Positions 53,428-61,976 of a stretch of DNA of 64,000 nucleotides are shown one piece after another. The DNA is from Vibrio splendidus. Lineage in GTDB: Bacteria; Pseudomonadota; Gammaproteobacteria; Enterobacterales; Vibrionaceae. The position numbers and the translations under genes were made by a program. A model generated the notes under the pieces. It saw nothing but the letters and a program-made list of their open reading frames with translations, searched no databases and was not told the origin of the DNA. The stretch spans positions 2,604,001-2,668,000 of the forward strand of contig NZ_CP031055.1 of NCBI RefSeq assembly GCF_003345295.1, written 5' to 3'. Position 1 is the stretch's first letter; each line of letters opens with the position of its first letter.

Positions 53428-53901
53428 ATGAATAACAAAAATAAAAGAACAAATCAGAAAGGTTTTACGTTAATTGAATTGATGATTGTGGTGGCGATTA
53501 TTGGGATCTTATCGGCATTTGCTGTGCCTGCTTATCAAGATTACACAAAAAAAGCGACTCTATCTGAATTTCCAAAAGCCGCCGCTGCTGTAAAAATGGC
53601 TGTTGAATTGTGTGCTCATGAAAGTGCTTCCGATGCTGCGACATTTAAAACTAGCTGTATCTCTAACAATAATGGCGTCCCGAATGTGCTAACACTTAAC
53701 AACATGGAAATTAAAGCTATCGGTGGGAGCGCTTCTGGTGCTGTCGATGTTCGCATAAAAGCATCGGCAACCAAAGGACCTATAAAAACTGGCGAGACCT
53801 ATGTTATGACAGCAACTTATGCTGCTGTAGGTATTACTTGGGCAACTAAATGTTACACCGATGCCGCACTTGCTAATACACAAGATACTTATTGCCCATA
53901 A
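53428..53901 (+). CDS. pilA: Type IV pilin, major subunit
   Basis: A 157-residue prepilin. The leader MNNKNKRTNQKG ends at the prepilin-peptidase site before FTLIELMIVVAIIGILSAF, with Glu5 of the mature protein present. The C-terminal loop is bounded by cysteines (CYTDAALANTQDTYC), the usual D-region disulfide; two more cysteines lie mid-protein. It assembles into the pilus filament made by PilBC after processing by PilD, both encoded downstream. The family varies strongly between strains, so homology should be sought mainly in the N-terminus. pilB overlaps its stop codon (TAATG). Confidence 0.93.
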   Translation: MNNKNKRTNQKGFTLIELMIVVAIIGILSAFAVPAYQDYTKKATLSEFPKAAAAVKMAVELCAHESASDAATFKTSCISNNNGVPNVLTLNNMEIKAIGGSASGAVDVRIKASATKGPIKTGETYVMTATYAAVGITWATKCYTDAALANTQDTYCP

Positions 53902-55586
53902 TGCTAACCAACCTTCCAACCGTTCTACGTCAGGCTGATCTACTTAGCCTAACTCAAGAACAGGCCGTTGCGGAACATGTGCAAGTTTCAGGTGTTTCTA
54001 CACCTGAAGCTTTACTCGTTCTTGATTTCTTCACCGGCGATTCCTTAGCAAACAATATCAAAACCATCTTCGGCTTACCGTTAGTGCAACTAGCCAGTAC
54101 TGACTACGAAACCTTGTGTGAGCAATTGGGGCTTCGTGAGCTGATCACCAAATATCGAGCAATCCCGATTTCAGTTTCTAGTTCTACTCTTACGCTCGCC
54201 TCGGCTGATCCGACCGACTTACAAGCTGAAGACGACTTTCGATTCGCGACAGGATTGCAGATTGAATTGGTTGTCGCTAATTACTCTGAATTAGAAGGCG
54301 CAATACGAAAGCTGTATGGCCGTTCTATTTCCGGGCAAGATTCCAAGCGCAAAGAGATAACCCAAGATGAGCTAGCCAACCTTGTTGAGATATCTGACGA
54401 CGAGATAACGTCCATTGAAGACCTCAGCCAAGACGACTCCCCGGTTAGCCGCTTTATCAACCAGATACTAGTCGATGCGGTACGTAAAGGCGCTTCTGAT
54501 ATCCACTTCGAACCTTACGAAGAGCACTATCGTGTACGACTGCGCTGTGATGGTATTCTTGTTGAGATACAGCAGCCCGCTTCTCACTTAAGTCGTCGTC
54601 TATCGGCGCGCTTGAAGATCCTCGCCAAACTTGATATCGCTGAACGGCGCTTGCCTCAAGATGGTCGTATTAAATTACGTTTAAATGACGAACTGGCGAT
54701 TGATATGCGGGTATCGACGCTGCCAACATTATGGGGAGAAAAGATCGTTCTGCGTCTCTTAGACAGCAGCGCTGCCAATCTCGATATCGATAAGCTCGGT
54801 TACAGCGAGGATCAAAAAGCACTCTACCTTAATGCATTGAAACGCCCGCAAGGGATGATCTTAATGACCGGGCCAACCGGCAGTGGCAAAACCGTCTCTC
54901 TCTATACTGGCCTTCGAGTGCTCAACACCACTGAACGCAACATCTCAACAGCCGAAGATCCTGTGGAGATTAACCTGTGTGGCATCAATCAGGTACAAGT
55001 GACGCCTAAGATCGGCTTTGGATTTGCTGAGGCGCTGCGATCATTTTTACGACAAGATCCTGATGTGGTGATGGTTGGAGAGATCCGCGACTTGGAAACC
55101 GCAGAGATCGCGATCAAAGCCTCACAAACAGGCCACTTAGTGCTTTCGACACTGCACACCAATTCTGCAGCAGAAACCGTGACTCGCCTCTCTCATATGG
55201 GGATAGAACCTTTTAACCTCGCTTCATCATTAAGCCTGATTATCGCCCAACGACTGGCAAGACGATTGTGCAATCACTGTAAAGCCGCTGACGACTCTCC
55301 GGACATATTTCTGCGTCACTCTATCCCTAACAATCAAACGATCTACAAAGCCAATCCACAAGGATGCAATGAGTGTAATCAGGGATACTCGGGGCGAGTC
55401 GGTATCTATGAAGTCATGCCTTTTAGCGACCAATTGAAAAATAGCCTGATAGACAAGCCGAACGCGTTAGCCATTGAAAACTTGGCACGCCGAGAAGGCA
55501 TGAGAACTTTACAAGAATCAGGGCTAGATAAACTGCTTGAAGGCACCACCAGCTATCAAGAGCTACAACGTGTTCTATACCTATAA
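53901..55586 (+). CDS. pilB: Type IV pilus assembly ATPase
   Basis: A 561-residue GspE/PilB ATPase with an N-terminal MshEN-like domain (to about 150), Walker A GPTGSGKTVSLY, Walker B region DPDVVMVGEIRD, His box TGHLVLSTLHTNSAAE, and a tetracysteine zinc site (CNHC...CNEC). It powers pilus extension. The ATG at 53901 overlaps the pilA stop as TAATG, which is preferred to the in-frame TTG at 53892. The pilC gene begins 14 bases after its stop. Confidence 0.94.
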   Translation: MLTNLPTVLRQADLLSLTQEQAVAEHVQVSGVSTPEALLVLDFFTGDSLANNIKTIFGLPLVQLASTDYETLCEQLGLRELITKYRAIPISVSSSTLTLASADPTDLQAEDDFRFATGLQIELVVANYSELEGAIRKLYGRSISGQDSKRKEITQDELANLVEISDDEITSIEDLSQDDSPVSRFINQILVDAVRKGASDIHFEPYEEHYRVRLRCDGILVEIQQPASHLSRRLSARLKILAKLDIAERRLPQDGRIKLRLNDELAIDMRVSTLPTLWGEKIVLRLLDSSAANLDIDKLGYSEDQKALYLNALKRPQGMILMTGPTGSGKTVSLYTGLRVLNTTERNISTAEDPVEINLCGINQVQVTPKIGFGFAEALRSFLRQDPDVVMVGEIRDLETAEIAIKASQTGHLVLSTLHTNSAAETVTRLSHMGIEPFNLASSLSLIIAQRLARRLCNHCKAADDSPDIFLRHSIPNNQTIYKANPQGCNECNQGYSGRVGIYEVMPFSDQLKNSLIDKPNALAIENLARREGMRTLQESGLDKLLEGTTSYQELQRVLYL

Positions 55587-55600
55587 TTCACGGAGCGAAA

Positions 55601-56830
55601 ATGAGTAGTAAAAGCAAACAATCACAACTAAAAAACTACCATTGGAAGGGAATCAATAGTTCAGGCAAGAAAGTATCAGGGCAGAGCTTAGCGCTCACCG
55701 AATTAGAAGTGCGAGAGAAGCTCAAAGAACAGCACATTCAGATTAAGAAAATCAAAAAGAAAAGCATCTCAGCAATCACTCGTTTAACCCATCGAGTCAA
55801 AGCCAAAGATATCACTATTTTGACTCGCCAACTGGCTACCATGTTGGCTACTGGTGTGCCCATCGTACAAGCCATCAAGCTAGTGTCAGACAATCACCGC
55901 AAAGCAGAAATGAAATCGATTTTATCGCACATCTGCAAAGGTGTAGAAGCCGGCACGCCAATCTCAAAAGCGATGCGAACCGCAAGCCGCCACTTTGATG
56001 ACCTCTATACCGACTTGGTCGCGACAGGCGAACTCTCCGGCAACCTTGCACAAGTATTTGAACGCTTGGCGACCTATCGAGAAAAGAGCGAGCAACTAAA
56101 ATCCAAGGTTATAAAGGCGCTCATCTACCCAGCAATGGTTGTAGCGGTCGCCCTTACCGTTTCCTATTTAATGCTGACCATGGTCATCCCTGAATTTGAA
56201 TCGATGTTTTCTGGTTTCGGAGCAGACTTACCTTGGTTCACCCAGCAAGTGCTTTATCTTTCCCATTGGATGCAGGCTTATAGTTTCTATAGTGCCATCG
56301 GTGTTGGTTTATTAATTCTGTCTTTTCAGCAGCTGCGTCAGCGATCTTACTCGATTCGACTTTCAACCAGTCGTCTTGGTTTACGCTTCCCTATCTTGGG
56401 TGCTGTCATCACTAAGGCATCAATTGCAAAGTTCAGCCGAACGCTATCAACCAGTTTTAGTTCTGGGATTCCTATCTTAACCAGCCTTAAAACAACGGCT
56501 AAAACGGCGGGTAATCTACATTATGAATCGGCCATCATCGAGGTTCACCGTGAGACTGCTGCTGGCATGCCGATGTACATTGCAATGCGCAATACCAATG
56601 CCTTCCCGGAGATGGTTTTGCAGATGGTGATGATTGGTGAAGAGTCCGGAAATCTTGATGATATGCTCAATAAAGTCGCTTCCATTTACGAGTTCGAAGT
56701 AGACAACACCGTCGATAACCTAGGCAAGATTCTAGAGCCACTGATCATCGTATTTTTAGGCACCGTAGTTGGTGGACTTGTTGTCGCGATGTACTTACCG
56801 ATCTTTAATCTTATGAGTGTGTTAGGATAG
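55601..56830 (+). CDS. pilC: Type IV pilus inner-membrane platform protein
   Basis: A 409-residue PilC/GspF protein with two T2SSF domains (about 75-195 and 275-400) and three membrane segments (near 175, 225 and 385). The basic N-terminal domain faces the cytoplasm. Typical motifs are LTRQLATMLATGVPIVQAI and, later, MVLQMVMIGEESGNLDDML. It anchors the pilin-polymerising machine driven by PilB. The ribosome-binding site is GGAGCGAAA. Confidence 0.95.
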   Translation: MSSKSKQSQLKNYHWKGINSSGKKVSGQSLALTELEVREKLKEQHIQIKKIKKKSISAITRLTHRVKAKDITILTRQLATMLATGVPIVQAIKLVSDNHRKAEMKSILSHICKGVEAGTPISKAMRTASRHFDDLYTDLVATGELSGNLAQVFERLATYREKSEQLKSKVIKALIYPAMVVAVALTVSYLMLTMVIPEFESMFSGFGADLPWFTQQVLYLSHWMQAYSFYSAIGVGLLILSFQQLRQRSYSIRLSTSRLGLRFPILGAVITKASIAKFSRTLSTSFSSGIPILTSLKTTAKTAGNLHYESAIIEVHRETAAGMPMYIAMRNTNAFPEMVLQMVMIGEESGNLDDMLNKVASIYEFEVDNTVDNLGKILEPLIIVFLGTVVGGLVVAMYLPIFNLMSVLG

Positions 56831-56897
56831 TTAAAAGCAACTAAACACCCATGAGCAGCCAACCTCTGCTCACCTTGATTAAGTGGTAAAGGACACT

Positions 56898-57767
56898 ATG
56901 GAAGTATTTCACTACTATCCTTGGCTATTCCCCGTATTAGCTTTCATTTTTAGCCTTCTTATCGGCAGCTTCCTCAACGTAGTCATACACCGTTTACCGA
57001 TAATGATGGAACGAGAGTGGCAACAAGAGTGCTCGGAGTATTTCTCTCAATATAAAATTCCAGCACCAGAGGGAAAGTTCAATCTCAGTATCCCTCGTTC
57101 TACCTGCCCGAAATGTAAAACCCAATTAAGAATCATCGACAATATTCCAGTATTAAGTTGGTTGTTCTTAAAGGGCAAGTGCCATAGCTGTGCTAACCCA
57201 ATCAGCGCTCGTTATCCATTGGTCGAACTGCTTACGGCGATACTTTGTACCGTAGTCGCGAGCCACTTTGGTTTCAGTTACTACGCCATCGCTCTGATTT
57301 TTTTCACGTTTGCCTTGATTACCGCAACCTTTATCGATCTCGATACTATGCTGTTGCCTGATCAAATTACCTTGCCTTTAGTGTGGTCTGGTATCGCGTT
57401 AGCTCTGTTTAATATCAGCCCTGTATCGCTTCAAAATTCAGTGATTGGCGCAATGGCAGGCTACCTAGCACTTTGGTCGGTTTATTGGCTGTTCAAGCTG
57501 TTAACAGGCAAAGAAGGCATGGGTTACGGCGACTTCAAACTTCTGGCTGCACTTGGCGCGTGGCTTGGCTGGCAGCACCTACCAATGATCATTCTTTTGT
57601 CGTCGCTGGTCGGTTTAGTTTTCGGATTGATTCAACTTCGCTTGAAACAACAAGGCATAGATAAAGCCTTTCCATTTGGACCTTACCTTGCAATTGCGGG
57701 TTGGGTGAGTTTGATGTGGGGTAACGACATCATGGGTTGGTATTTCACTTCTGTACTAGGAATTTAA
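56898..57767 (+). CDS. pilD: Type IV prepilin peptidase/N-methyltransferase
   Basis: A 289-residue membrane enzyme. A zinc-binding tetracysteine region (CPKCKTQL...CHSCANP, about 75-105) precedes the peptidase membrane domain. The two catalytic aspartates lie in DLDTMLLPD and GYGDFKLLAALG. It cleaves prepilins and methylates the new N-terminus; in Vibrio (VcpD/PilD) it also serves type II secretion pseudopilins. The start at 56898 is chosen for AAAGGA just upstream; an in-frame GTG at 56883 adds five residues. coaE starts 2 bases after its stop. Confidence 0.94.
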   Translation: MEVFHYYPWLFPVLAFIFSLLIGSFLNVVIHRLPIMMEREWQQECSEYFSQYKIPAPEGKFNLSIPRSTCPKCKTQLRIIDNIPVLSWLFLKGKCHSCANPISARYPLVELLTAILCTVVASHFGFSYYAIALIFFTFALITATFIDLDTMLLPDQITLPLVWSGIALALFNISPVSLQNSVIGAMAGYLALWSVYWLFKLLTGKEGMGYGDFKLLAALGAWLGWQHLPMIILLSSLVGLVFGLIQLRLKQQGIDKAFPFGPYLAIAGWVSLMWGNDIMGWYFTSVLGI

Positions 57768-57769
57768 CC

Positions 57770-58384
57770 ATGGCAATCATTATCGGATTAAGCGGTGGTA
57801 TCGCCAGTGGAAAAACCACCGTTGCTAACCTCTTCAATGAGCATTTTAATATTGATATTGTCGATGCTGATATCGTTGCACGCGAAGTCGTCGCAGTAGG
57901 TAGTGACGGCTTAAAGCAGATTACCGACCATTTTGGTGAGGCTATCTTACTTGAAGATGGAGCACTCAACCGAAGTAAGCTGCGTGAGTTAATCTTCTCG
58001 GATCCCACAGAGAAACAATGGCTCAATGACCTGCTTCATCCCATGATCCGTAACAAAATTGACAGTGACCTGTCTAAAGTCACATCCCCTTATGGTTTAT
58101 TAGTCGCACCGCTATTGGTTGAAAACCAAATGCAAAGCATGGCCGATCGCGTATTAATCGTTGATGTGCCAACAGAAGTGCAAATAGAGCGTACGATGAG
58201 TCGTGATAATGTTTCTAAGGAACAGGTTGCATCAATTTTAAAATCACAGGCTTCAAGAGAACAACGCTTAGCAGTTGCAGATGACGTGATTAAAAACCAT
58301 ACTAAAAACCAAGAACTTTTGCCTCAAATCACAGATTTACATCAAAAGTATCTGGCAATCAGTACTGTAGATGGGTCAGAATAG
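57770..58384 (+). CDS. coaE: Dephospho-CoA kinase
   Basis: A 204-residue P-loop kinase. Walker A is GLSGGIASGKTTV at the N-terminus, and the family motifs DADIVAREVV and HPMIRNKI follow. It adds the 3'-phosphate in the last step of CoA synthesis. The start is two bases after the pilD stop; the frame extends upstream into pilD without support. It belongs to the pilABCD-coaE-zapD-yacG order common to gammaproteobacteria. Confidence 0.95.
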   Translation: MAIIIGLSGGIASGKTTVANLFNEHFNIDIVDADIVAREVVAVGSDGLKQITDHFGEAILLEDGALNRSKLRELIFSDPTEKQWLNDLLHPMIRNKIDSDLSKVTSPYGLLVAPLLVENQMQSMADRVLIVDVPTEVQIERTMSRDNVSKEQVASILKSQASREQRLAVADDVIKNHTKNQELLPQITDLHQKYLAISTVDGSE

Positions 58385-58410
58385 AATAATGTTGAATGAA
58401 GGTTTGCTCG

Positions 58411-59151
58411 ATGATCACCCACAAATTTGAACATCCTCTAAATGAGAAAACACGCATCTACTTAAGAGTTGAATCACTCTTGAGGCAGCTGCACTTGTCT
58501 TCTACATTTTCCGATGCTCAACAGTATCAACTCTTTTTCCGTTCCATCTTTGATCTGATTGAAATCTTTGAACAGATCCAACTCAAGAGTGAACTCGCAA
58601 AAGATATTGAGAAGCAGCGTGTAACCTACAAAAGCTGGTTAGATGTTGAAGGTGTCGATCAAGAGATGCTGACTTCATTACTCAACGATATTAGCAACAT
58701 CTATCGTGAACTGATGCAGGCGGAGCGTTTTGGGCAGTCACTTAAAGAAGATCGCTTCTTGAGTGCTATACGTCAACGCTTTAACTTACCAGGTGGCTCA
58801 TGCTGCTTTGATTTACCCGCACTGCACTATTGGCTGCATCTTCCTCTCGATAAGAGAATGCGAGATGCCAAAGCTTGGATGGATAGCCTACAGCCTTTGT
58901 ATGAAGCGCTAACACTATGGTTAAAGCTCACTAGAGAGACTGGTCACTTTAAAGAGCAAATTGCTCGCGCTGGCTTCTTCCAGAGCGATGCTGATGAAGC
59001 GAATATCCTTCGCCTTTCTATTCCAATGCAATACGGTGCCTACCCGATGATCTCCGGGCATAAAAACCGTTTTGCCGTTAAGTTCATGAGCTTTGAAACA
59101 GGACAAGCCTGTACTCAAGACATCGAATTTGAATTGGCTGTCTGCAGCTAA
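58411..59151 (+). CDS. zapD: Cell division protein ZapD
   Basis: A 246-residue ZapD (formerly YacF). The N-terminus ITHKFEHPLNEKTRIYLRVE and later RQRFNLPGGSCCFDLPALHYW are family hallmarks. It binds the C-terminus of FtsZ and bundles its filaments. An in-frame ATG at 58396 adds five residues; 58411 fits the E. coli protein (247 residues) and has AAGG upstream. It sits between coaE and yacG. Confidence 0.93.
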   Translation: MITHKFEHPLNEKTRIYLRVESLLRQLHLSSTFSDAQQYQLFFRSIFDLIEIFEQIQLKSELAKDIEKQRVTYKSWLDVEGVDQEMLTSLLNDISNIYRELMQAERFGQSLKEDRFLSAIRQRFNLPGGSCCFDLPALHYWLHLPLDKRMRDAKAWMDSLQPLYEALTLWLKLTRETGHFKEQIARAGFFQSDADEANILRLSIPMQYGAYPMISGHKNRFAVKFMSFETGQACTQDIEFELAVCS

Positions 59152-59232
59152 TTAATTTCCTTTTATAGTTTGGCTTGAGCCTTCACTCGAGCCTAAACTC
59201 TTTCTTACAATACCCTCTAATTAAGAATCACT

Positions 59233-59430
59233 ATGTCGAAAAAAATCACCATCGTTAAATGCCCTCAATGTAATGCCGACGTTGAATGGGGCGAACAAAG
59301 CCCACACCGCCCGTTTTGCAGTAAGCAATGTCAGATGATTGATTTCGGTGAATGGGCAGACGAAGAGAACAGCATTGCTGGCGCACCAGACATGTCAGAT
59401 AGCGATGGTTGGTCGGAAGACCCGCACTAA
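59233..59430 (+). CDS. yacG: DNA gyrase inhibitor YacG
   Basis: A 65-residue zinc-finger protein of the YacG/DUF329 family. The ligands are CPQC and CSKQC around a 15-residue loop. It binds GyrB in E. coli and inhibits gyrase. The acidic C-terminal tail (DMSDSDGWSEDPH) is usual. The stop codon is followed, one base later, by an 11-copy 7-bp tandem repeat. Confidence 0.93.
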   Translation: MSKKITIVKCPQCNADVEWGEQSPHRPFCSKQCQMIDFGEWADEENSIAGAPDMSDSDGWSEDPH

Positions 59431-59431
59431 G

Positions 59432-59508
59432 CGAGTAACGAGTAACGAGTAACGAGTAACGAGTAACGAGTAACGAGTAACGAGTAACGAGTAACGAGTA
59501 ACGAGTAA
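59432..59508. repeat. 7-bp tandem repeat, 11 copies (CGAGTAA)
   Basis: Eleven perfect, uninterrupted copies of CGAGTAA fill 77 bases, beginning two bases after the yacG stop codon and ending just before its terminator. Perfect identity suggests recent slippage, so copy number may vary between strains. Confidence 0.97.
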
Positions 59509-59514
59509 ATTTTG

Positions 59515-59545
59515 AAGGGTTGGCGTTTTACGTCAATCCTTTTTT
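59515..59545 (+). terminator. Terminator after yacG
   Basis: AAGGGTTGGCG pairs with CGTCAATCCTT (two G-U pairs) around TTTTA and is followed by T5. Confidence 0.85.
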
Positions 59546-59572
59546 ATTGCCTATAGCTTGGTACGAATAGAG

Positions 59573-59606
59573 ATTCCCTACACCTTCCTTCGTCAGTCTA
59601 GGGAAT
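59573..59606. repeat. Inverted repeat, possible dispersed intergenic element
   Basis: ATTCCCTA and TAGGGAAT flank an 18-base centre. It is noncoding, between two terminators, and resembles short palindromic elements scattered in Vibrio genomes (recalled, not searched). Confidence 0.45.
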
Positions 59607-59704
59607 GACGGTTAAATGTGAGTTTCGTTTTAGTCCGTCATCCTCAAGTGCGAGGAACGAGCAAATTGAGGCTCTTCTTCCTACTCAGCTCTAAATAGCA
59701 GACA

Positions 59705-59735
59705 CAAAAAAGCGGAGCCAAATGGCTCCGCTTTT
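59705..59735 (-). terminator. Terminator of the rpsP-rplS operon
   Basis: A 13-base perfect stem (AAAAGCGGAGCCA with TGGCTCCGCTTTT, loop AA) is followed on the - strand by TTTTTGTG, 21 bases past the rplS stop. Confidence 0.92.
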
Positions 59736-59756
59736 ATCGATAGAATGCAAAAAGAA

Positions 59757-60110
59757 TTACTTCTTAGTAAGCTTCTCTTTAATACGAGCTGACTTACCAG
59801 AACGCTCACGTAGGTAGTACAACTTGGCACGACGTACTGCACCACGGCGTTTAACTTCGATGCTATCAACCATTGGAGAGTGAGTTTGGAACGCACGCTC
59901 TACGCCTTCACCGTTCGAGATCTTACGAACTGTGAATGCAGAGTGTAGACCACGGTTACGAATAGCGATTACAACGCCTTCGAAAGCCTGTAGACGCTCA
60001 CGGTCACCTTCTTTTACCTTAACCTGAACTACAACAGTGTCACCTGGTGCGAACTTAGGAAGGTCTGATTTTAGTTGCTCTTCTTCAAGAGCCTTGATGA
60101 TGTTGCTCAT
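59757..60110 (-). CDS. rplS: Ribosomal protein L19
   Basis: A 117-residue L19. The FAPGDTVVVQVKVKEGDRERLQAFEGVVIA segment and the basic C-terminus (VRRAKLYYLRERSGKSARIKEKL) are standard. It lies at the 30S/50S interface. It is the last gene of rpsP-rimM-trmD-rplS, 59 bases after trmD, with a strong terminator. Confidence 0.97.
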   Translation of the reverse strand: MSNIIKALEEEQLKSDLPKFAPGDTVVVQVKVKEGDRERLQAFEGVVIAIRNRGLHSAFTVRKISNGEGVERAFQTHSPMVDSIEVKRRGAVRRAKLYYLRERSGKSARIKEKLTKK

Positions 60111-60169
60111 TTGTATAAATTCCTAGAATAAACTGATACTAAATTTAATAGGTTACTGCTTGCTTTTCT

Positions 60170-60910
60170 TTAAGAGCGTTGCTCTTTAATGAATTCAGCC
60201 AGTAATTGTTCCTGTTCGTCAGTCAGAGCTAGGTTTTCCAGGAGCTCTGGTCTTCTTAGCCAAGTTCGGCCCAACGATTGTTTTAATCGCCAGCGACGAA
60301 TGTCCTTATGGTTTCCAGACTTGAGTACCGATGGTACATCTTTATCGTCTAGCACCTCAGGGCGCGTATAATGGGGACAATCTAGCAAACCATTTGCAAA
60401 AGAATCTTCTTCTGCTGAAGCGAAATCTCCAAGTACACCCGGAACAAACCGAGAGACTGAATCAATCAACGTCATGGCTGGCAGTTCGCCACCCGTCATC
60501 ACAAAATCTCCAATCGACCATTCTTCGTCGACTTCAGATTGAATAATGCGCTCATCTACCCCTTCATAGCGACCACAAATAAGAAGCAAGTTCTCGTTTG
60601 TTGCCAACTCTTCAACACCTTTCTGGTCGAGTTTACGACCTTGAGGTGAAAGATAGATTACTTTCGTCTTTCCCGGTGCTGCTTGCTTGGCAGTTTGGAT
60701 AGCATCGCGCAAAGGCTGAACCATCATTAACATGCCAGGACCACCACCGTAAGGTCTATCATCAACAGTGCGATGTTTATCATGAGTGAAATCGCGAGGA
60801 TTCCATGTCTCAATAGATAAAAGACCTTTTTTAACCGCTTGACCTGTTACTCCAAAATCAGTAACAGAACGGAACATTTCAGGAAACAGGCTAATAATGC
60901 CAACCCACAT
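60170..60910 (-). CDS. trmD: tRNA (guanine-N1)-methyltransferase
   Basis: A 246-residue SPOUT methyltransferase. The knot region includes ICGRYEGVDERIIQS and EWSIGDFVMTGGELPAM, and the N-terminus is MWVGIISLFPEMFR. It methylates G37 of tRNAs that read CNN-type codons, which prevents frameshifts. It follows rimM by 26 bases in the ribosome/RNA-maturation operon. Confidence 0.97.
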   Translation of the reverse strand: MWVGIISLFPEMFRSVTDFGVTGQAVKKGLLSIETWNPRDFTHDKHRTVDDRPYGGGPGMLMMVQPLRDAIQTAKQAAPGKTKVIYLSPQGRKLDQKGVEELATNENLLLICGRYEGVDERIIQSEVDEEWSIGDFVMTGGELPAMTLIDSVSRFVPGVLGDFASAEEDSFANGLLDCPHYTRPEVLDDKDVPSVLKSGNHKDIRRWRLKQSLGRTWLRRPELLENLALTDEQEQLLAEFIKEQRS

Positions 60911-60936
60911 GTGTTCTCTCGCTCTGTAATTTGGAG

Positions 60937-61491
60937 TTAGAATCCAGGATCCCAGTCAACTTCGATCCGGCGAGCTTCGCGATCAACTTTCTTGATCACT
61001 TGCTCTTCAAGGTACGGTACTAACCGTTCCTTTTGGCCAAAAGCATCTTTAAGATTTGCTTTAATTACTAGAACATCGTTCGAGCCAGTTTCTAATAGGT
61101 CAGTGACCTCACCAAGGTCGTAACCTTTAGTGGTAAAAACTTGCATACCGAACAATTCGCGCCAGTAGAATTCATCTTCTGACAATTCAGGTAACGAAGC
61201 AGGGTCAATAGCAATTTCAAAGTTAGTCATCAGTTGCGCGTCTTCACGAACATCTAATCCCGCTAGCTTACATACATAACCTTGGCCATGACGTTTCCAG
61301 CTCTCAACTTTGTACTCAACCCACTTACCCTTTTGGTTTAAATACCAAGGGCTGTAATCAAATATGCTTTCAGCATTGTCTGTGTAGGAGAACACTTTAA
61401 GCCAGCCACGAATACCATAGGTAGACCCAAGTTTACCCATGACAATTCTATTATTTTGCTCGCTCATCGTTTCTTTACCCTTCATCGACAT
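60937..61491 (-). CDS. rimM: Ribosome maturation factor RimM
   Basis: A 184-residue RimM with an N-terminal beta-barrel domain (GKLGSTYGIRGWLKVFSYTD) and a PRC-barrel C-terminal domain (LPELSEDEFYWRELFGMQV...). It assists 30S head assembly with S19. The start at 61491 gives MSMKGKETMSEQNN; a later Met at residue 9 is also possible. It lies 24 bases after rpsP. Confidence 0.94.
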   Translation of the reverse strand: MSMKGKETMSEQNNRIVMGKLGSTYGIRGWLKVFSYTDNAESIFDYSPWYLNQKGKWVEYKVESWKRHGQGYVCKLAGLDVREDAQLMTNFEIAIDPASLPELSEDEFYWRELFGMQVFTTKGYDLGEVTDLLETGSNDVLVIKANLKDAFGQKERLVPYLEEQVIKKVDREARRIEVDWDPGF

Positions 61492-61515
61492 AAGCTATTT
61501 CTCTTTAAAAAAGAA

Positions 61516-61764
61516 TTAAGCCGCTTTTTGAGCGTCTTTAACTAGCTTAGCTACACGATCAGATAGAGATGCGCCTTGACCAACCCAGTGGTTAACACGA
61601 TCTAGGTCTAGACGTAGACCTTCTTCTTGACCTTGAGCAGTAGGGTTAAAGAAACCTACTTTCTCGATGAAACGGCCAGTTACAGAGTTACGGCTATCCG
61701 CAACTACGATTTGATAAAATGGGCGCTTCTTTGCACCGTGACGTGCCAAACGAATGGTTACCAT
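61516..61764 (-). CDS. rpsP: Ribosomal protein S16
   Basis: An 82-residue S16 beginning MVTIRLARHGAKKRPFYQIVVADSR, which is typical. It is the first gene of the operon. Its leader region holds two hairpins and a sigma-70-like promoter (see entries). GAGGA precedes the ATG. Confidence 0.97.
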   Translation of the reverse strand: MVTIRLARHGAKKRPFYQIVVADSRNSVTGRFIEKVGFFNPTAQGQEEGLRLDLDRVNHWVGQGASLSDRVAKLVKDAQKAA

Positions 61765-61798
61765 GTCGTCCTCTTTGCTTTCTTAATAAAATAATTAA

Positions 61799-61825
61799 CC
61801 CCAAGTATAAGTAAATAGCTTGGGG
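61799..61825 (-). promoter_or_regulatory. Leader hairpin of rpsP
   Basis: CCCCAAG and CTTGGGG pair around a 13-base loop, about 35 bases upstream of the rpsP start. On the - strand it is followed by TTAATTATTTTATT, so it may act as an attenuator or as a translation-control structure. Confidence 0.5.
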
Positions 61826-61845
61826 TCTCGTGCCAAATTAAAGCC

Positions 61846-61868
61846 CCGGAATTTTACTCTTATTCCGG
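61846..61868 (-). terminator. Hairpin between ffh and rpsP
   Basis: CCGGAAT and ATTCCGG pair around a nine-base loop; an outer AAAGCC/GGCTTT pair is also possible. On the - strand it is followed by GGCTTTAATTT, a weak terminator tail for ffh. Confidence 0.5.
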
Positions 61869-61878
61869 TGCAATGCAA
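61851..61878 (-). promoter_or_regulatory. Probable rpsP operon promoter
   Basis: On the - strand TTGCAT (61878-61873) and TAAAAT (61856-61851) are 16 bases apart. The predicted start, near 61844, gives a leader of about 80 bases containing the hairpin at 61799. Confidence 0.45.
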
Positions 61879-61976
61879 GGGCTTTAGCTATTTTTTCACC
61901 AACATAGCAACCGGACACTTTCTGTGACACGGCTAACACTATGAAAAGTAACGTAGCTAAAGCTTACATTTGTAGA

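Larger units (their letters stand above)
59431..59756. other. 326-base intergenic region between yacG and rplS
   Basis: In order: an 11-copy 7-bp repeat (59432-59508), a + strand terminator (59515-59545), an inverted repeat starting ATTCCCTA (59573-59606), a weaker CCTC/GAGG dyad near 59650, and the rplS terminator (59705-59735). No gene is visible. Confidence 0.6.

Noticed and set aside
59432..59508. Possible CRISPR array
   Set aside because: Units are 7 bp, contiguous and without spacers; no cas genes are nearby. It is a simple tandem repeat.
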